Shown in pieces: positions 1-12,945 of a stretch of DNA of 64,000 bases; the stretch's first letter is position 1; every line of letters starts with the position of its first letter. The stretch lies in contig NC_135772.1 in NCBI RefSeq assembly GCF_028453695.1, forward strand, positions 11,594,001 to 11,658,000. Direction: 5' to 3'. This DNA is from Augochlora pura (Eukaryota > Arthropoda > Insecta > Hymenoptera > Halictidae). The notes beneath the pieces were generated by a model. It worked only from the letters and a program-made list of their open reading frames with translations, was not told where the DNA came from and ran no database searches. The translations under genes and the position numbers were made by a program.

Positions 1-3000
1 TATTTTTTAGAAGTCGCGGCACTGAAAGTGCTAAGGAGTCTCCGTGGATCGATTCCCGTTATCATCACCCGCACTGACAACGGCAAGCTAAAAGCCAATG
101 GTCCAAGAATGGTGCATTAACGGTGGACCGAGCGTTTAAGTAAGATATCGGCGGTCGTAAAGGTGTTCGTTACAGCGTTCGTAACACGGTGTAAACGCGC
201 TCGTACACGTGGAATGACCGACTAGTGTCTGGCAGGGTTATCTCGGTTGAGCCGTAAGGATTGTTATGGCTGACGTGGATGGTATCCAGGTTCTGAATTA
301 GCCGGTTGCGTTGCCTTTCAAACCTCGGACAACCGGTCCTTATGTTGGCAAGTTAATACATTACACGGGACAAGAACTCACGGGTTCGAACGTTCCGCCG
401 GGAACAGCAGTTTCCAGATAGCTGGTGCTAGGGCCAAGTGTTTCGGAAGGCGGAGACACATGTTGGATAAAGCGATTACGGTTGGCTGCGGAATTGAATC
501 CCACTCACGTGACCATGAAATTCTCGGAGATCGCACACCGCGTGCTCCCAGGACCAACGAAATCGAAATAGCCACGCCATAATCGTAAAAGCTACATTTT
601 TATTAACATTCAACTGTTACTCTCACCATTCCTCACTTTGCTAACACGAATGCTCTGATTTTCAGATATAATATACATAATTACGTTTGAGGGATTTCTT
701 TGCTCCTTTGTTTTAATATTACCTTTACATTTCTTTTGGGTCAGTTGTCTTTTCATCTTTCACAAGGGATGGTCCTTTTAAGTAAGTCCATGTAATATGA
801 ACGCTGTTAAAGGATCGAGATAAGAGAAGAATATTCTTTTATGGAAAGGTCATTTCGTTTCGTAGTTTATAAGGCCGTAGACGTGTTTTTACGTTGAACT
901 GTATTTTTTGATTGCATAATGTAACGTAGGTTAATGTACTTTAAATGATCCCCGTCTCTGAAAACTGAATTTGTACATAAAACTGATGCCCATATGACTG
1001 TTTTATATGTTGCGTTTATTTTTGATAACTTCCTCGCTATTCCCAAAGGAATATTTTGAAATCTGAAGGATTAAAAACGCGTTTACAGTCTAAAATCAAG
1101 GTATCTTATAGGAGAAAAATAAAAAACGAGAATTCTAATGACTACGTGATGAATATATTCAATTTCTTTGGATGGGGAGCTGCTTCTCAGCCAGAGAAGA
1201 AGGTATTTCTGCATAGAGCGCTGCGACACCTAGTTTTCTCCATTTTTCTGCGATGAAGCTTGTTCTTTGTTACCACGCTCCACCAATAACAATCTACATT
1301 TCCTGCATTTGCCATTTTCTCTATTCAGAAGCACGCAATGCATTTTTATTATTTCTGATTGCAGCCCTCTCGGCGGACAGCCATATTTATTCTCAATCCT
1401 CAGCGGGTATTCTTCTTATCGTAACCATTATATTCTATCCTTCTCTAGTTTTTCATTTATCTTTATCCTGAGTATGTATATATCTTCATCCTTCTGCCTC
1501 TCTTTCTCTTTCTTCCTCTGCCATTTTTCTCGCTCGGTCCGTGATAGGTAGTGAAATCGTTCTCTCAAAGGAGACGCGAGCAGCGCGGATATTAAAAAAT
1601 AAACGGAATACAGGCAAAGTGGAAATGAAAACGCCGCGAGGCTCCTGACTCGAAAGACCACAGCCTTGCGTTACCTCACCTCCTATTTCGCCACTCGATT
1701 ACTTTAACAAGTGGTAAAAGAGCCGTTCCGATGTGTTGTGTGGCTCGTTTACACCGGATCTCATCGTAAGTTTTGCTACGCGGGAGAAAATTTCCTCTCC
1801 GCCAACACAGATTGCAGCGAGAGTGTCTCGAATATATAGGAGCGCCTGAAATAAAATTTTGATACCAGTCACCGGATAATTAAGAAAGTTCCGTCGCTTT
1901 TTTCCATCGTAAATAAAAATGCTTGGATTTTTTAATTTTAAAGCGTTTTATTCGTTAAAGTAACCACTTATGATTACATATAGAATTCCTAATTTTTATC
2001 TTCGAATGATCCAGCTAACTTTTCTTTCGTAATGGTGTTCTTTGGTTATGCATTGTACTGTACGCGTGTAATTGCTTAAAGATATAAAGAAATATAGTCA
2101 TTAATAGGGTGAGTTTGATCAGAAGTATTTTGTTTTCTTTAATCATCGTTTTAGACACATTTTTAAGTCGTTCACTTTAATAAAATACAAATACTCATTT
2201 TTTTCAAATTATTGTTATGATTATTATTAATATAATAATTTCAAGAGTAATGTATATTTACGTCACGTTTTAAAAACGAAACGCTTCACCTGGCAATGGT
2301 TTTAATAAGAATTGTAATAGCGAGTGTTGAAAATCGAAATTTTAATTTTTATCGAGAATGAAAATGCTTCAGGCCGAATTACAGTTTTATAGTATCTGTA
2401 GCCCCCCTACTCTGTATAGGGTAGTCCCCTTTTTTAAAATAAGCCATATTTTTAACAATTTTAGAAAGCCGCCGCGGGGATGAAATCAGCAGAAAAGCGT
2501 GCAATTATATTTTCATTTAAATATGAGTTTTTTTATCAACTATCGAACTATCTTGATCGGCTCTCTTTTAGAAACAAGTTGTTACTCAATTTATATTTTA
2601 GCTGATAATTTTTTCTTCTTCACGTATTTATACATTTTGTCTTTTTGATGTAAAATCGCAAGCTAGTTTTATTTGTTACGCAGAGATACGTTCCACGAAT
2701 AAAAAGGCTATAAAAAGAGAAACAAAACATACAGAAAAAGTTCTTTAGTATTCAAAATTTTTTAAATTTGGTATTTTTGCTAGATTTCATAAAATGTTTA
2801 GAACGCGATTTTCACGTTATTTGCGATTGAAGTGACACACGCAATTACATTCTGACGAATATACTTTTATTGTGTCATAATAATTGGACGGTTAAAAACG
2901 GCTCGTTACATCCCTTTGTTTTAAACGTACTTTAAATTTTTCGCCGCAGCCGCGGAAAATGTTGGAACCAGCGAAAAATGACGGATGGCTAGTTGTAATT

Positions 3001-4854
3001 CGAGTATAATAGCAACGGCGGCGCTCCGAATTTAGAACGTTAATGTACCACCAAAATCCCATTATCCTGTTCCCTGAGAATTCAGCACTCGTTAGAGCTT
3101 CTGTCTCACCACTTTGCGGCGGCATAATCGAAGGGACCTTCATAAATTCTGGTTATCGTTGCCATAATTTGTTCCACGCGGCAAGTTGTTCCGCGAGACG
3201 GCCCGCGTCGCTAACCATTTTCGGCATGCACACCGCCGGCAAATGATGATACACTCCGATTTATTTTATCGTCCGAGTATAAAGATCCGCCAGCATTGCC
3301 CGTCGTCCTAAACAGATAAGTTCTTTGCGTTCGCAACTCTTCGAATAGTTTGAGAACTCGGCCGAACAACCGGCCGAAAGATTAAGCGACGAGGAATTTC
3401 ACTGGGGGATGATCTCTATCACGAGATTACCTTTTTTGGAGATATCCGCTCGTGATTTCCGTCGTCGGACCTGATCACCGTTGAATTATAAATCAATCTC
3501 CGCGATCCGAACTTGCACTGCCGTATCGAATCCTGTAATCCCATAAAATGAATTTACGATTCCTTTATTCAATTTCAGCGGAATAATCAACAAGCCGAAC
3601 GGCACTCTGCACTGGAAGCTCCATAACGTTCACCGTAATGCGAGAACTAAAATTTTAATTCCGTATGTACGCTTTGAACGAATTAAAACGAGATATAACA
3701 GAATATTTTTAAACAACTTTTTAATGTGAACAAAGCATTCTACGGAACGAAAATATGGCACACAGTTCGCTTGCATCTACGGCAAGTCGAAGAAAAGAAA
3801 TTTTTGAGTTTACCAACACATGTCTTGTAGCCAGTGCACGCTTTGTAAACTGCCAGAAAGTATCTTCAGACGAAACACCATGTATAAATCGCCGAAGCGG
3901 CGACTCCAGAAAAATTTCAATGGCGCAACGCAACAGTGGGAGTTTGTACCAGTGGATCTTCTGTAGTCCGAATGCTTAATTTTCTCTCGTTTGGAGGGCG
4001 ATTCAGCAGAAAAAAGCACGCTGTGAGGCAACGAACTCGGGGAAGATATGCTCGGCTGCTTGCAAAGAACGTGTTTACCAGTGCCAGTCTTCAGCGAAGC
4101 GTACCGAGCCTCGAAATACTTCGACACGAAGCCAACTTCTATCGCGCTCACGGAGCGGCGCTCGTCCGCTATTCGCGAAAACGTGTACGCGCAAAGCTCG
4201 ATACGGAATTACGCGCTTCGAGGTAAAACGTTGAACGCGCCCACGATCCACAAGACGCCTCAAATATTAATGGTGTTTAATGTAACGCGGCCGCGTTGTT
4301 TAGTCTGCGAAGTTGAAATTTTACGAAGAGAAGCCTAATTACAGTCATTCGTTAAATATCCCAGCGGACTTGCAGAATCTGTGGAACGGATCGCCGAACG
4401 GAAGCTTTCCAGTTTGTTCGTGTTTCAGTTTATTTTCTATCTGGCTCGGGTTCGCGTGTAACGAAATTCGTTTGATATGTTCTCCGCTAGATGAAAACTG
4501 CTCGTTTGTATCGCAAGAGGGAAACTGGGTTATTTGACTATGTACAGTAACACTCGACGGATCCTTCCAGAAGTATTTACACGGTGTAATTAATATACGA
4601 AACTCGCGTTAAGCTGCTTATATTGGCACTTTACTCGTATTGGCACTTGTCTCGCAAAAATTTCTTCGCTTGGCGCCGCAAGCACTAATTCGGATTCAAG
4701 ACTTCGCTTGTTACCTTTATCGGAAAATTATAAATTGTCAAGTTTTATAATACTAATCTCATCGTTAGCTCTCATGAGTTTTCAATCTATCGATTTTCAT
4801 TTAATTTCGAAGATATACATTGGTAAGTAAATGTAAAATTTGTTTATCTTAAAC
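1..4854. other. Non-coding stretch, presumed intron
   Basis: No protein family, RNA gene or transposon recognised on either strand. The first 600 bp and 2900-4540 are more GC- and CpG-rich than the AT-rich remainder. Open frames there are short, overlap on both strands, lack ATG starts in several cases and show no domain motif. Confidence 0.5.
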
Positions 4855-4999
4855 AAGGTGTCCCACTTTTTATGGTTCTAATTTTGTCAGTGTATCCTAT
4901 GGTACAAAGTAAGAGAAAAATGTTATGTAAACATAGATCATATAGAGCTTTGTTAAGAAGTTATGAGAAAATTTGAACCTTAAAAACTGGGACACCCTG
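4855..4999. mobile_element. Short inverted-repeat element with GGTGTCCCA-type ends
   Basis: The left end AAGGTGTCCCACTTTTTATG and right end TTTTTAAGGTTC (as reverse complement AGGGTGTCCCAGTTTTTA) are inverted copies of each other over about 28-30 bp with a few mismatches. The 145-bp element has an AT-rich interior and no gene. A clear target duplication is not visible, so the superfamily is not assigned. Confidence 0.65.
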
Positions 5000-7060
5000 C
5001 ATATTTGCGCGTTACAGTGTAAAGTATGTTATACTGGATATTCGGTTCATATATCGAGTTAATAGAAAAGGGATGTTTGATTTAATAGGAAATTGTGTAA
5101 CGACGTACAACGTGACTCGTTGCAGAAATAATGAAAGAAACTATCGAGTATATTACGCGTTCAAATTATGCGTCAAATGATATGATGTATACAATACATC
5201 ATGAAAAATTAAAATTTAAAAATTAAACGTTACGTAGAGGATTCTTCATCAAGAAGACGGATTCACTGCACAGACACAATTCGTGTATGTTTTCGAACAA
5301 AAGCTGAAGTTTCACTCATCGTTGCGTCGCGTCGTAACGAGTCCCATGGAATAAAATACCGTCATGGATTTGATCAAACATTTAATTAAATTCGTGAGCT
5401 ACGATTGACGTCTCTGTTTCCAATTACCTTGGCGACGCACGAAATATATGACAACAGGATCCGCGTGTCCTTTGGTTTTCACCCCGACTCGGTTTCACAG
5501 TTACCGCTCTCATTGATGCCCACTTGACTGTCCGTTAATTTCGGCTCGTTAATTACCCGAAAGGGCAAAGACCAGCGGATAAGCTTCCGGTAAATTTACC
5601 GTTAAACGTGCGCGCCAGTAATTACATCATCGCCGACAGAGTCAGCCACGACCGGAGGGGGGATGAAGCCACATGGGACAGGTTAAGGGGAGCAATTAAG
5701 TGCCACCAGGCATCGATTTCGCTAGTTGTCAAGGATTGGGCCTCTATGGTTGCTGCGAAACGGTTCGACAGGAAAAATCCAATTTCTCGATCCTGCGGCT
5801 GCCAATAGATTCGTGATCCAGTGCCACACGGGACCCGTGACCTGTGTACCGGAAGTTCGACGCACGCGTAACACGGCGGAGCTGTTAATTTTCCAAGGCT
5901 GCGGCGAATCTCCGAGAAACGTTTGGAAATCTGTATGGAAATTAATTGCTCCGAAACGCGATGTTTCGAGTAACGTTTTTGCAAACGAAAATCAAAATCG
6001 ACGATAATTGATGGCTATCCATTTAATCGAGAACACGCAAGCCGTTCTTTTGAGGTCGTAATCATTTGAGCTGGACAATGGATATTCACACAACAACAAT
6101 TTTCCGGCAAACTAATTGGCAAAGCCTGGAAAAAATTTATTTTATTTGTTCCTTCATACAGGATGTTCACACAATTGATTCCATTGCCGCGTACTAAACT
6201 TTACAAAAATTGAAAACCGAAGGGAAATCCGAATTTGTGATAACGACTCGCTAAAATAAATTGTATATGTTCGGGATGACGAGGAGAAGGTACGGCACTA
6301 GAAGTAAAAACATCTAGACCCACTTTTGCTAAAAACAAGAACTAAAATTTACAATAGTTCTGTCAGATTCCATGTCCACAGTTAAGAGTTAAATAACAGA
6401 ATGATCTATTTGTTGTATCGTAAATCAGTAGAGAGATTTATACGTCCTAGTTCTAATATTTAACGAGATGTTTATATATAGTTTATAAGTTCGAGCATCT
6501 AATTTATTAAGTTGTGTTTGTCATGTGTCTTATTGTTCGCTGAGATAAAAAGGTAAATATTGATGCGGAGATAAATGAAAAGGCGATTACGAATTATTTG
6601 GAAATCTTTTTAATGAATTAATAATCTATTTTTATAATGCAATCAAAATTAAAGTGTTTACTTTCTGACGGAATTAAAACACATAACAAATACACGTTTA
6701 CCCGTGTATTTCAGACTCGTGCACGTGTACACCTGCGTAGCCGTATATTAAGAAGTACATGGGCTTGTACACGGATATGTATAACTACACTTGTGTATGC
6801 AATGCCCGTTCTAAACCGGCATCCCAACGCGAGTGATTCGGCTCGAATTGAACGAGAGAGTGTACGCACGGTGTAAATCGATGCACAGTTCAGGCATCAT
6901 CGGTCGGAGCCGATGCGTTCCCAGTGATGCGAGCGAAAGGATACCGCACCAGCGCAATACCAGAAACATTAAGGAATGGCGGAAGGTGGAATGTTCAATC
7001 CAGCCTACCTGAACCATCGCGTCTTTCTGGGATCTTTATGAACAACTTTAACATTAATTA
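5000..7060. other. Non-coding stretch, presumed intron
   Basis: A GC-richer patch at 5440-5990 and another at 6690-7020 lie in otherwise AT-rich sequence. No recognisable gene or element; overlapping open frames on both strands at 5608-6007 are compositional. Confidence 0.5.
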
Positions 7061-7236
7061 TTAGGTCTACCGGAAAATTCCAATCGAAAAATATTTTCCA
7101 AAAATATTATTTACAAATTGCCGTCACGCTGGCTAGAGGGCATAGGTAACGAAATTAAATTGTACAATATTCTGAAATGAACGAAAAATTGATTATATTC
7201 TTTCACTTTGCAGACAGAATTTTCCGGTAGACCCAA
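7061..7236. mobile_element. Mariner-type MITE with 20-bp terminal inverted repeats
   Basis: The left end TTAGGTCTACCGGAAAATTC is repeated in inverted orientation at the right end with one mismatch (TTGGGTCTACCGG...). The element is flanked by TA at 7059-7060 and 7237-7238, the Tc1/mariner target duplication. The interior is 136 bp, AT-rich and without transposase similarity, so this is a non-autonomous derivative. The ends resemble mariner-type termini; subfamily assignment is inference. Confidence 0.85.
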
Positions 7237-7898
7237 TATATCAAAATCTATTAGCCATCCGCTCACAAAACCAGGTATCATTGAATTTAACCTTACAAAC
7301 TCTAACACTGCAATAAACCTTATAAAAACGTAATGGGGACCTCTCCATCTTGGATTCATGCCAATAAAATTGCGACGAGTCTCGCGATTCAAGGTTTGTC
7401 GTTATTATTATAACAATATTGATGATAACTTATTAGTTATAGTGTCGAACCGCGAAGCATTCGTTCTAAACAACTTTCTTAAAAATCAATACGAGACATC
7501 CTCTGAAGAAGTTTACCTTCAAGGGCAAGCAACCAGCAACGCCGCTGAAAGAACAAAACCTCTCGGATCGATGAGAACGTGCGACACATTTACGACGATT
7601 GAAAAGCGACTGGCGGCAACCGGGAAAACAAGATCCCGCCTGTGGAAGCCAGCCAGCCAAAACTAAATTTGTTTACGAAACCGTGTCGGGGAAACTTTTC
7701 GCGGTGGCTGAAAGTGACGAGAAAGGAGTTAATCTTCTTAAAGGATGATACTGTGACGGGCGGTCAATCCACTGCACACGCCTAGACGCAAATCGGATTC
7801 GACCGAGCGCGCCAATGAAATGAGAAATTTTTGCACTGCACTGAACCGGTCGGTCATATTTTTTCTACATATTCGACGGGATCACATTTATACGCGCC

Positions 7899-8133
7899 TT
7901 AACCCCTTGCCATACTTTAACGAGTTAGACTCGTGATGGAGATTTATAACAATATGCTGTTACGTATGAATGTTCATCCATTCTTTTAAGGAGAAATCTA
8001 TTTCTATTCTTTTGTCACCAAAATTTAAATATTCGAGTAGATGAGTAGATTCCTTTTCCTTCCACGAAATTAGTACGATCGAAAATATTCTAATCATAAT
8101 AATTGTAAAGAAAATGGTACCGTAAGGGGTTAA
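7899..8133. mobile_element. TTAA-flanked MITE, copy A (piggyBac-like)
   Basis: The element begins TTAACCCCTTGCCATAC and ends GTACCGTAAGGGGTTAA, so its ends are inverted repeats and both outermost tetranucleotides are TTAA, the target site duplicated by piggyBac transposases. The interior is AT-rich with no transposase. It is alignable with the copy at 36268-36515 over much of its length, for example the ACTTTRACGAGT block just inside the left end and the CTGTAAAG/TTGTAAAG block before the right end. Confidence 0.75.
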
Positions 8134-11100
8134 TTGCTTATTTAGATTTGACTCGCGTACTCTCTTCAAACAGAAATGAAAACTTCAAACAGAGTTGCAT
8201 GATAGATGTAGGACAATATTTTACAAATTTTTATTTTGTATTGTATATGGCGAAATTTAATAAAATGTGGAATGTAATAAAATATTGGCGAACTCGCTGT
8301 CGCGTATGTGTATCTACGTTGCATCGCGTTCTAGAATCATGGTGCGGTACAAGATGAATATACAGGATGAAAAGAAAGCTCTGTCCATATTAAAATGAGG
8401 ATACTTCAATTTAATATTTTATATATATTTCTAGTTTAAAAAATATATTTATCACGATATTGAGCCATAAAATTCACATAAAACGTTCAAAATTTATTCC
8501 TGTTGCAATATATTCCCGAAGAGCTTTTCGAAAGTTAGTAATGATTGTCAGAATCTTGGTTATTATAATTTCGTTCCACGCATTTCATAAAATTCATTTC
8601 TTAAGCTTAGCTCATTCGTGGACTTTTAATAACAATCATTTTAATTTTTTATTTTACCGTCATCTCTGTCTTTTTTTCTAATTCCATATTCGTAACCCCC
8701 TCGTTATAGTTTTTTTTCCATTAAGTTAGGTAGAAACGAACACGAACAGTACTAATAAATGAACAAAAATATATAAGGAATTTGGGAACCAAAATAGATT
8801 AGAAACTGAACATTTGTAGGAAGAAAGGAACGGTTTTCATAAAGAGATAGAACTTTCACCGCACCTTGCATTTTATAAAAGTATGTTAGTGATGTCAGTG
8901 AGGTTTGTTCGGTGACATATTTCTGAAAATATTATCAAATCAGAGAACTGTCACCCATGATCAATGGAATATAATACATACGATTATTGGAAGAATTCTG
9001 AGAAGGAATTTATGAAATAGATCTTTATTGTTCTGAAGATCGAACATTTGTTTCCTCCCTGTACATTTCCACATCCGCTGCGAGTACATCGAATTTCAGC
9101 CACCGAACGACCGATTTAAGTTCAGTCATCAATCGAGAACGGAACGACCTCGGAGATTCACAGGTCCGAAGTCTATTCGAAGGAACTTTGTTCGGTGAAT
9201 TTACGACCGTATCGATCGAGGAGAAAAGTCAGGCGTTTTCCCGCGTCAAGGTTACCCTTTTGTCCATGCCGGACCGTGTCCCCACTGCACTCGAAATAAG
9301 CCCGGCTGTTCCGATTTTACGATTGTCCGGCTGCACTCGGATGAAAGCGGCCGGAACACGAACACGCCTTGCGAATTTACACGGCTCATCCGGACGGCGT
9401 GTTCGCGCGGAATTCGCGCGCGCAGCGGGTTGATGGAAAACGCGCGGGACTCGCAGGAAAAGTTCGCCAACACCGTTGGCCAATGGCCACCCACCCTCGT
9501 TATCCACTTGGTCCCGGTGCCAATGTTGACGCGGCTCGTGAAATCGATACGCTGATCCCGTTGCGTCGCGGAGAGAGCTTCATAAATTTCGAGACACTTC
9601 CCGGAAGTTGCTCTCGGGTTCGTCCTGCGCTCTCGCGCCCTCCCGTGCACCGTTTTCGTCGCGCAGATTGTTACCGGGTCCCCGTGTAAACGTTACATGG
9701 ATAAATCCTCTGTTAAAACTCGTCACGTCGACGAGTGATTTAAAGGGATCGAACGGTGCCTATAAATCCAGGACCGGCATTATTTGCACGCGTAACAGGT
9801 GACGATCGACGAGGATCAATCCAGATGGTACTCTTCACTGTACAAAATAAACATTCGTATACTTATATCGTATGAAATCAACCTTGATAAACGATAACAT
9901 GCGAACATTTTAATTCGAGAGAAATTGCGACTGTTCGAATCGAAAATGCGCGTTCTCATGAATTGTCACGAGTTACTCGTCCGCATGTGCACACGTGTTT
10001 ATTGATATGTTAACTGTATATAGCTGATATTATTCTTTTAGAAAATTTAAAACTGAATTTTTGTTAGCTCAGTATAGTTTAATGTAATTTTGAAGTCACA
10101 TATTAATTTATTCTACCGTTTTTAATCTGCTTGTATTTTTAATTGCAACGAGATATTTTGAATCGCCGAGATTTTTTCTCTGTTGTTTCTTCTTTATTAT
10201 CAAGGAAATTATACATTATGATTTTTATCTTTTACTGCTCGGAGTAAATTTAATTTTTGTTAAATTTTAAAGTTGCTGTTAAATTATACAAGAAATACCC
10301 ATCCTAAAATCTCGAACCGTAGAAGATTAAAATCTTCCGAATACATCGAAAGCTTTTAAAATATTTACAGCGCGAAAAGGTTAAAGTAACGTTGGTTATA
10401 GTTAACTTCCCCGTTTTTGTTGTAATAACAAAAATGTTCGGATTTTGTGGAACCTTATGATTTCAGTATTTATTGTCCTGAATCATAAAGTTTAAATATT
10501 TCAAAACAATTTTAAAATGAAAGGTTCTTTTTATTAAAAAACGTGTGTTTTTCATTAATTCGAATAAACATTATTATTTGTTTCTATTTGTCATTATTTG
10601 ATAACATTGACTGATTTATTTATACAAATACTGATATGAGACTTCGGAAGCAGACACGTATATGCAAACACATAATTTTGTACAACATTGACAGAGTTTT
10701 CAGCAAACCACGGTCTACGGGTTGCATGTGGTCCATCCATTGTTTACTTGCGACCCACGAATACAACGCTCTCGTTAAAAAATAATTTCCGAACAGCCTA
10801 AATTGGGTGTTCGAATTTTAAAGTTTACAGGTACAAGGTTGGTCATCGTTGGATTAAATGATTCACTGTTTTTGATGCGTAACACAACTTTTCCATATTT
10901 TTTATATGAAAACAATTTTTTTTGAAATTGCTTACGTCATGAAACCTGTTAAAGTTTCAAGAAAATGTGCGGTATTTTCGTGTAAAAAACTTTCATCTAA
11001 CTACTACACACGCGTCGGTTTGACAATTTTTTTTTTGACGTGTTTCATATCTCGCATCATCCACTACGGTGGTTACGAATATCAATAGCTTTTAATGGAA

Positions 11101-11582
11101 TTTCTGTGACAGGTGATTCAAAACAAATATGCTTCAGGGTTAACGAAATTGCATGAAAAATCAATAAAATATCAAAAGAAAGTCCTGGAAATATTTCTTT
11201 TACGATCAGATCTTGAGAAACATTGCATTGAAATGTTTCAATGATGCTTCTACTGGTCATAAATATTTATGAAATATTTACGAATTGAATTAGTAATTTT
11301 CAATAAAAAAACGTCCAAGAATTCTCTGTAGATTCATAAATACAAATATAACGTTTAATATTGACATATATTAGTTTCAAAATATTTATTAAAAAAAAAA
11401 ATTCCAAACGTCACGTCGATTGTCAATCTTTTAAATAGAATGTGCAATAAAGTTTTGTACGTTGGAGTAATTGTTGCTGCATCGATAACCTTTCCTTTAT
11501 GAGTTTTTCGAAATTTCACATGTAATTAACTATTCTAATCATCGTTATATTGAATTTTTCATCGAAATAAAAGTATTAAAAA
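8134..11582. other. Non-coding stretch, presumed intron
   Basis: AT-rich except for a GC/CpG-rich patch at about 9060-9800, where frames up to 132 codons are open on both strands at once. This is typical of GC-rich non-coding DNA. Nothing is recognised. 9830-11580 is AT-rich with T and A runs, directly upstream of the LINE fragment. Confidence 0.5.
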
Positions 11583-12104
11583 ATGAACCTTGCCTGTATA
11601 CCATCTCACGTCGGTATTTTGGGAAATAACCAAGCGGACACAGCAGCAAGAGAAGCGACCACCCTGTCACCGCCAAGAATCGCACACAAAACCACCCCAG
11701 CCGATCTTCAAAAAGTATTCAAAAAACGTCTCCTATCCCATTGGAACAACGAATGGAAGTACTTTGCAAGGCCGCACGCCCTAGAAATCCACGAGGGATT
11801 CCTCAAGGAACTTTCCATCACAGCGAACCTCAACCGACAACAACAAGTAGCGATAAACAGGATTAGAATAGGTCATTCCAAATTAACTCACTCCTTTTTA
11901 ATTTCCAAAACTAGTCGTCCACTATGCGATATTTGCAACTCTCAAATAACGATAAAACACATTCTTCTAAATTGTTCTAAGTACGCAGAATTCCGCGCTA
12001 AATACAAAATGAAACTAAACCTCCACGATAACCTTAATAACTGCAAACAAATAGGACAAGTTATCTCATTCCTGAAAAATTCAAGCCTATACAGTAAACT
12101 CTAA
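11583..12104 (+). pseudogene. 3' end of ORF2 of an I/R1-type non-LTR retrotransposon (RNase H end plus zinc-knuckle tail)
   Basis: An open frame of 173 codons ends at a natural TAA. Residues 5-19 carry the RNase H C-terminal motif (IPSHVGI.GN..AD) with His9 and Asp19 as the likely catalytic pair. Residues 88-108 hold the R.R.GH..LTH block typical of LINE ORF2 tails, followed by a Cys-X2-Cys-X7-His-X4-Cys knuckle at C115, C118, H126 and C131. In an intact element this would be the last sixth of a polyprotein with endonuclease, reverse transcriptase and RNase H; everything upstream of the last RNase H motif is missing. The sequence before the first codon turns abruptly AT-rich and unrelated, as expected from 5' truncation during target-primed reverse transcription. 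The ATG at the start is therefore fortuitous (an internal codon), and no host function is implied. Clade assignment beyond RNase-H-bearing I/R1/LOA-like LINEs is uncertain. Confidence 0.88.
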
Positions 12105-12165
12105 TATCCCCAACTAAAACTCGTCGCTAATAACCGCAAGTATAGTTGATGCGACGTAAAATACT
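11583..12165 (+). mobile_element. 5'-truncated non-LTR retrotransposon copy including its 3' UTR
   Basis: This is the full extent of the LINE insertion. It covers the ORF2 tail to 12104 and then about 60 bp of 3' UTR. The UTR contains a short hairpin whose arms CGTCGC (12122-12127) and GCGACG (12151-12156) enclose a 23-nt loop. This structure sits just before the end of the recognisable element, where a retrotransposon's own reverse transcriptase would recognise the RNA. No poly(A) tail or clear target-site duplication remains, so the 3' boundary is approximate. Confidence 0.75.
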
Positions 12166-12575
12166 AGGTATACGCGTGAATAGTGTTCGGTGCCACGATT
12201 GCGAGAATGGTAGCTGTCAGTGCCGAATTCATAATTATTTGCCGCTCCTAAAGTGGAACCGCCGGAACCTTGCCAAGAAGTCCCCTCGGGACACAAAGGA
12301 TTCGAGATATGGCGGCGGAGAGAAGTATCCGGAGACGTTTGCCAAGGAAAAACAACCAGGAGGATGCATTCGCGGGACTTGCCCCTCTCTAGGTAGGTTT
12401 CAATAAAGCTGACGCAATTATAGCTTCCAATTTGCGGAAACTCAGGTAGGTACTGCGATGCGTTCGACGTGCACTCATTGCGAAGACAGCATATTGGCGA
12501 CACCTATTAATGCAACTTTTTTGTGTCGAAATAGAAAACTAAACACGTGTGGACTAAATAATTGATGAGTATTGA

Positions 12576-12823
12576 TTAACCTCTTAGGCGCAGCTGGATT
12601 TTGTGCGAATGAAATTTTTCATAACTAAATTAACATTTTTCTGAATATATATTTTGTTTGGTATAGCTATAGTATAGTATAGCATTAGTTATATATATTC
12701 TTTTCTTAGTGTATTGTACACTTTCTCTTTAATCGTTTATTTTAATAACTAATAATACAATTGAGTAAAGCAGGAAACATCCGCGAAAGCCACTATAACG
12801 GCGCGTCGTGCCTAAGAGGTTAA
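12576..12823. mobile_element. TTAA-flanked MITE, copy B (piggyBac-like)
   Basis: It starts TTAACCTCTTAGGCGCAGC and ends CGTGCCTAAGAGGTTAA, giving an inverted repeat of about 16 bp bounded by TTAA on both sides. The interior is very AT-rich and includes a GTATAGTATAGTATAG-like run near 12665. No coding potential. Its right edge lies within a few bases of a foldback-family arm (12827-12945). Confidence 0.75.
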
Positions 12824-12826
12824 TGT

Positions 12827-12945
12827 ACAGGATAACCCAAAAGTATCTCGCAATCGGAAAATGGAGGGTTTCTGAGGTCATTTGAAGTAATTTTTTCCTC
12901 AGGGAAAATGTAATGCGTGGCTGCGTTTAGGAGTTATTAAGGACA
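12827..12945 (+). repeat. Single arm of the foldback element family found at 40122-40358
   Basis: The stretch beginning ACAGGATAACCCAAAAGTATC aligns with both arms of the foldback at 40122-40358. Shared blocks are CTGAGRTCATTYGARGTAA, CCTCAGGGAAAATG and GAGTTATTA. Only one arm is present here; after about 12945 the similarity ends and no inverted partner follows. It is therefore either a half-element or a truncated copy. Confidence 0.65.

Noticed and set aside
81..95. Acceptor-like CTTTTAG on the minus strand followed by an Ala-Cys reading, considered as the next receptor exon
   Set aside because: The frame stops after seven codons and shows no iGluR sequence.
384..396. GGTTCGAAC resembling a tRNA B box
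   Set aside because: The next bases do not complete the box, there is no A box at the right distance and no cloverleaf can be drawn.
9252..9689. Long overlapping frames on both strands (up to 132 codons)
   Set aside because: Both strands are open at once in a CpG-rich patch, with no recognisable protein motif; typical of GC-rich non-coding DNA.
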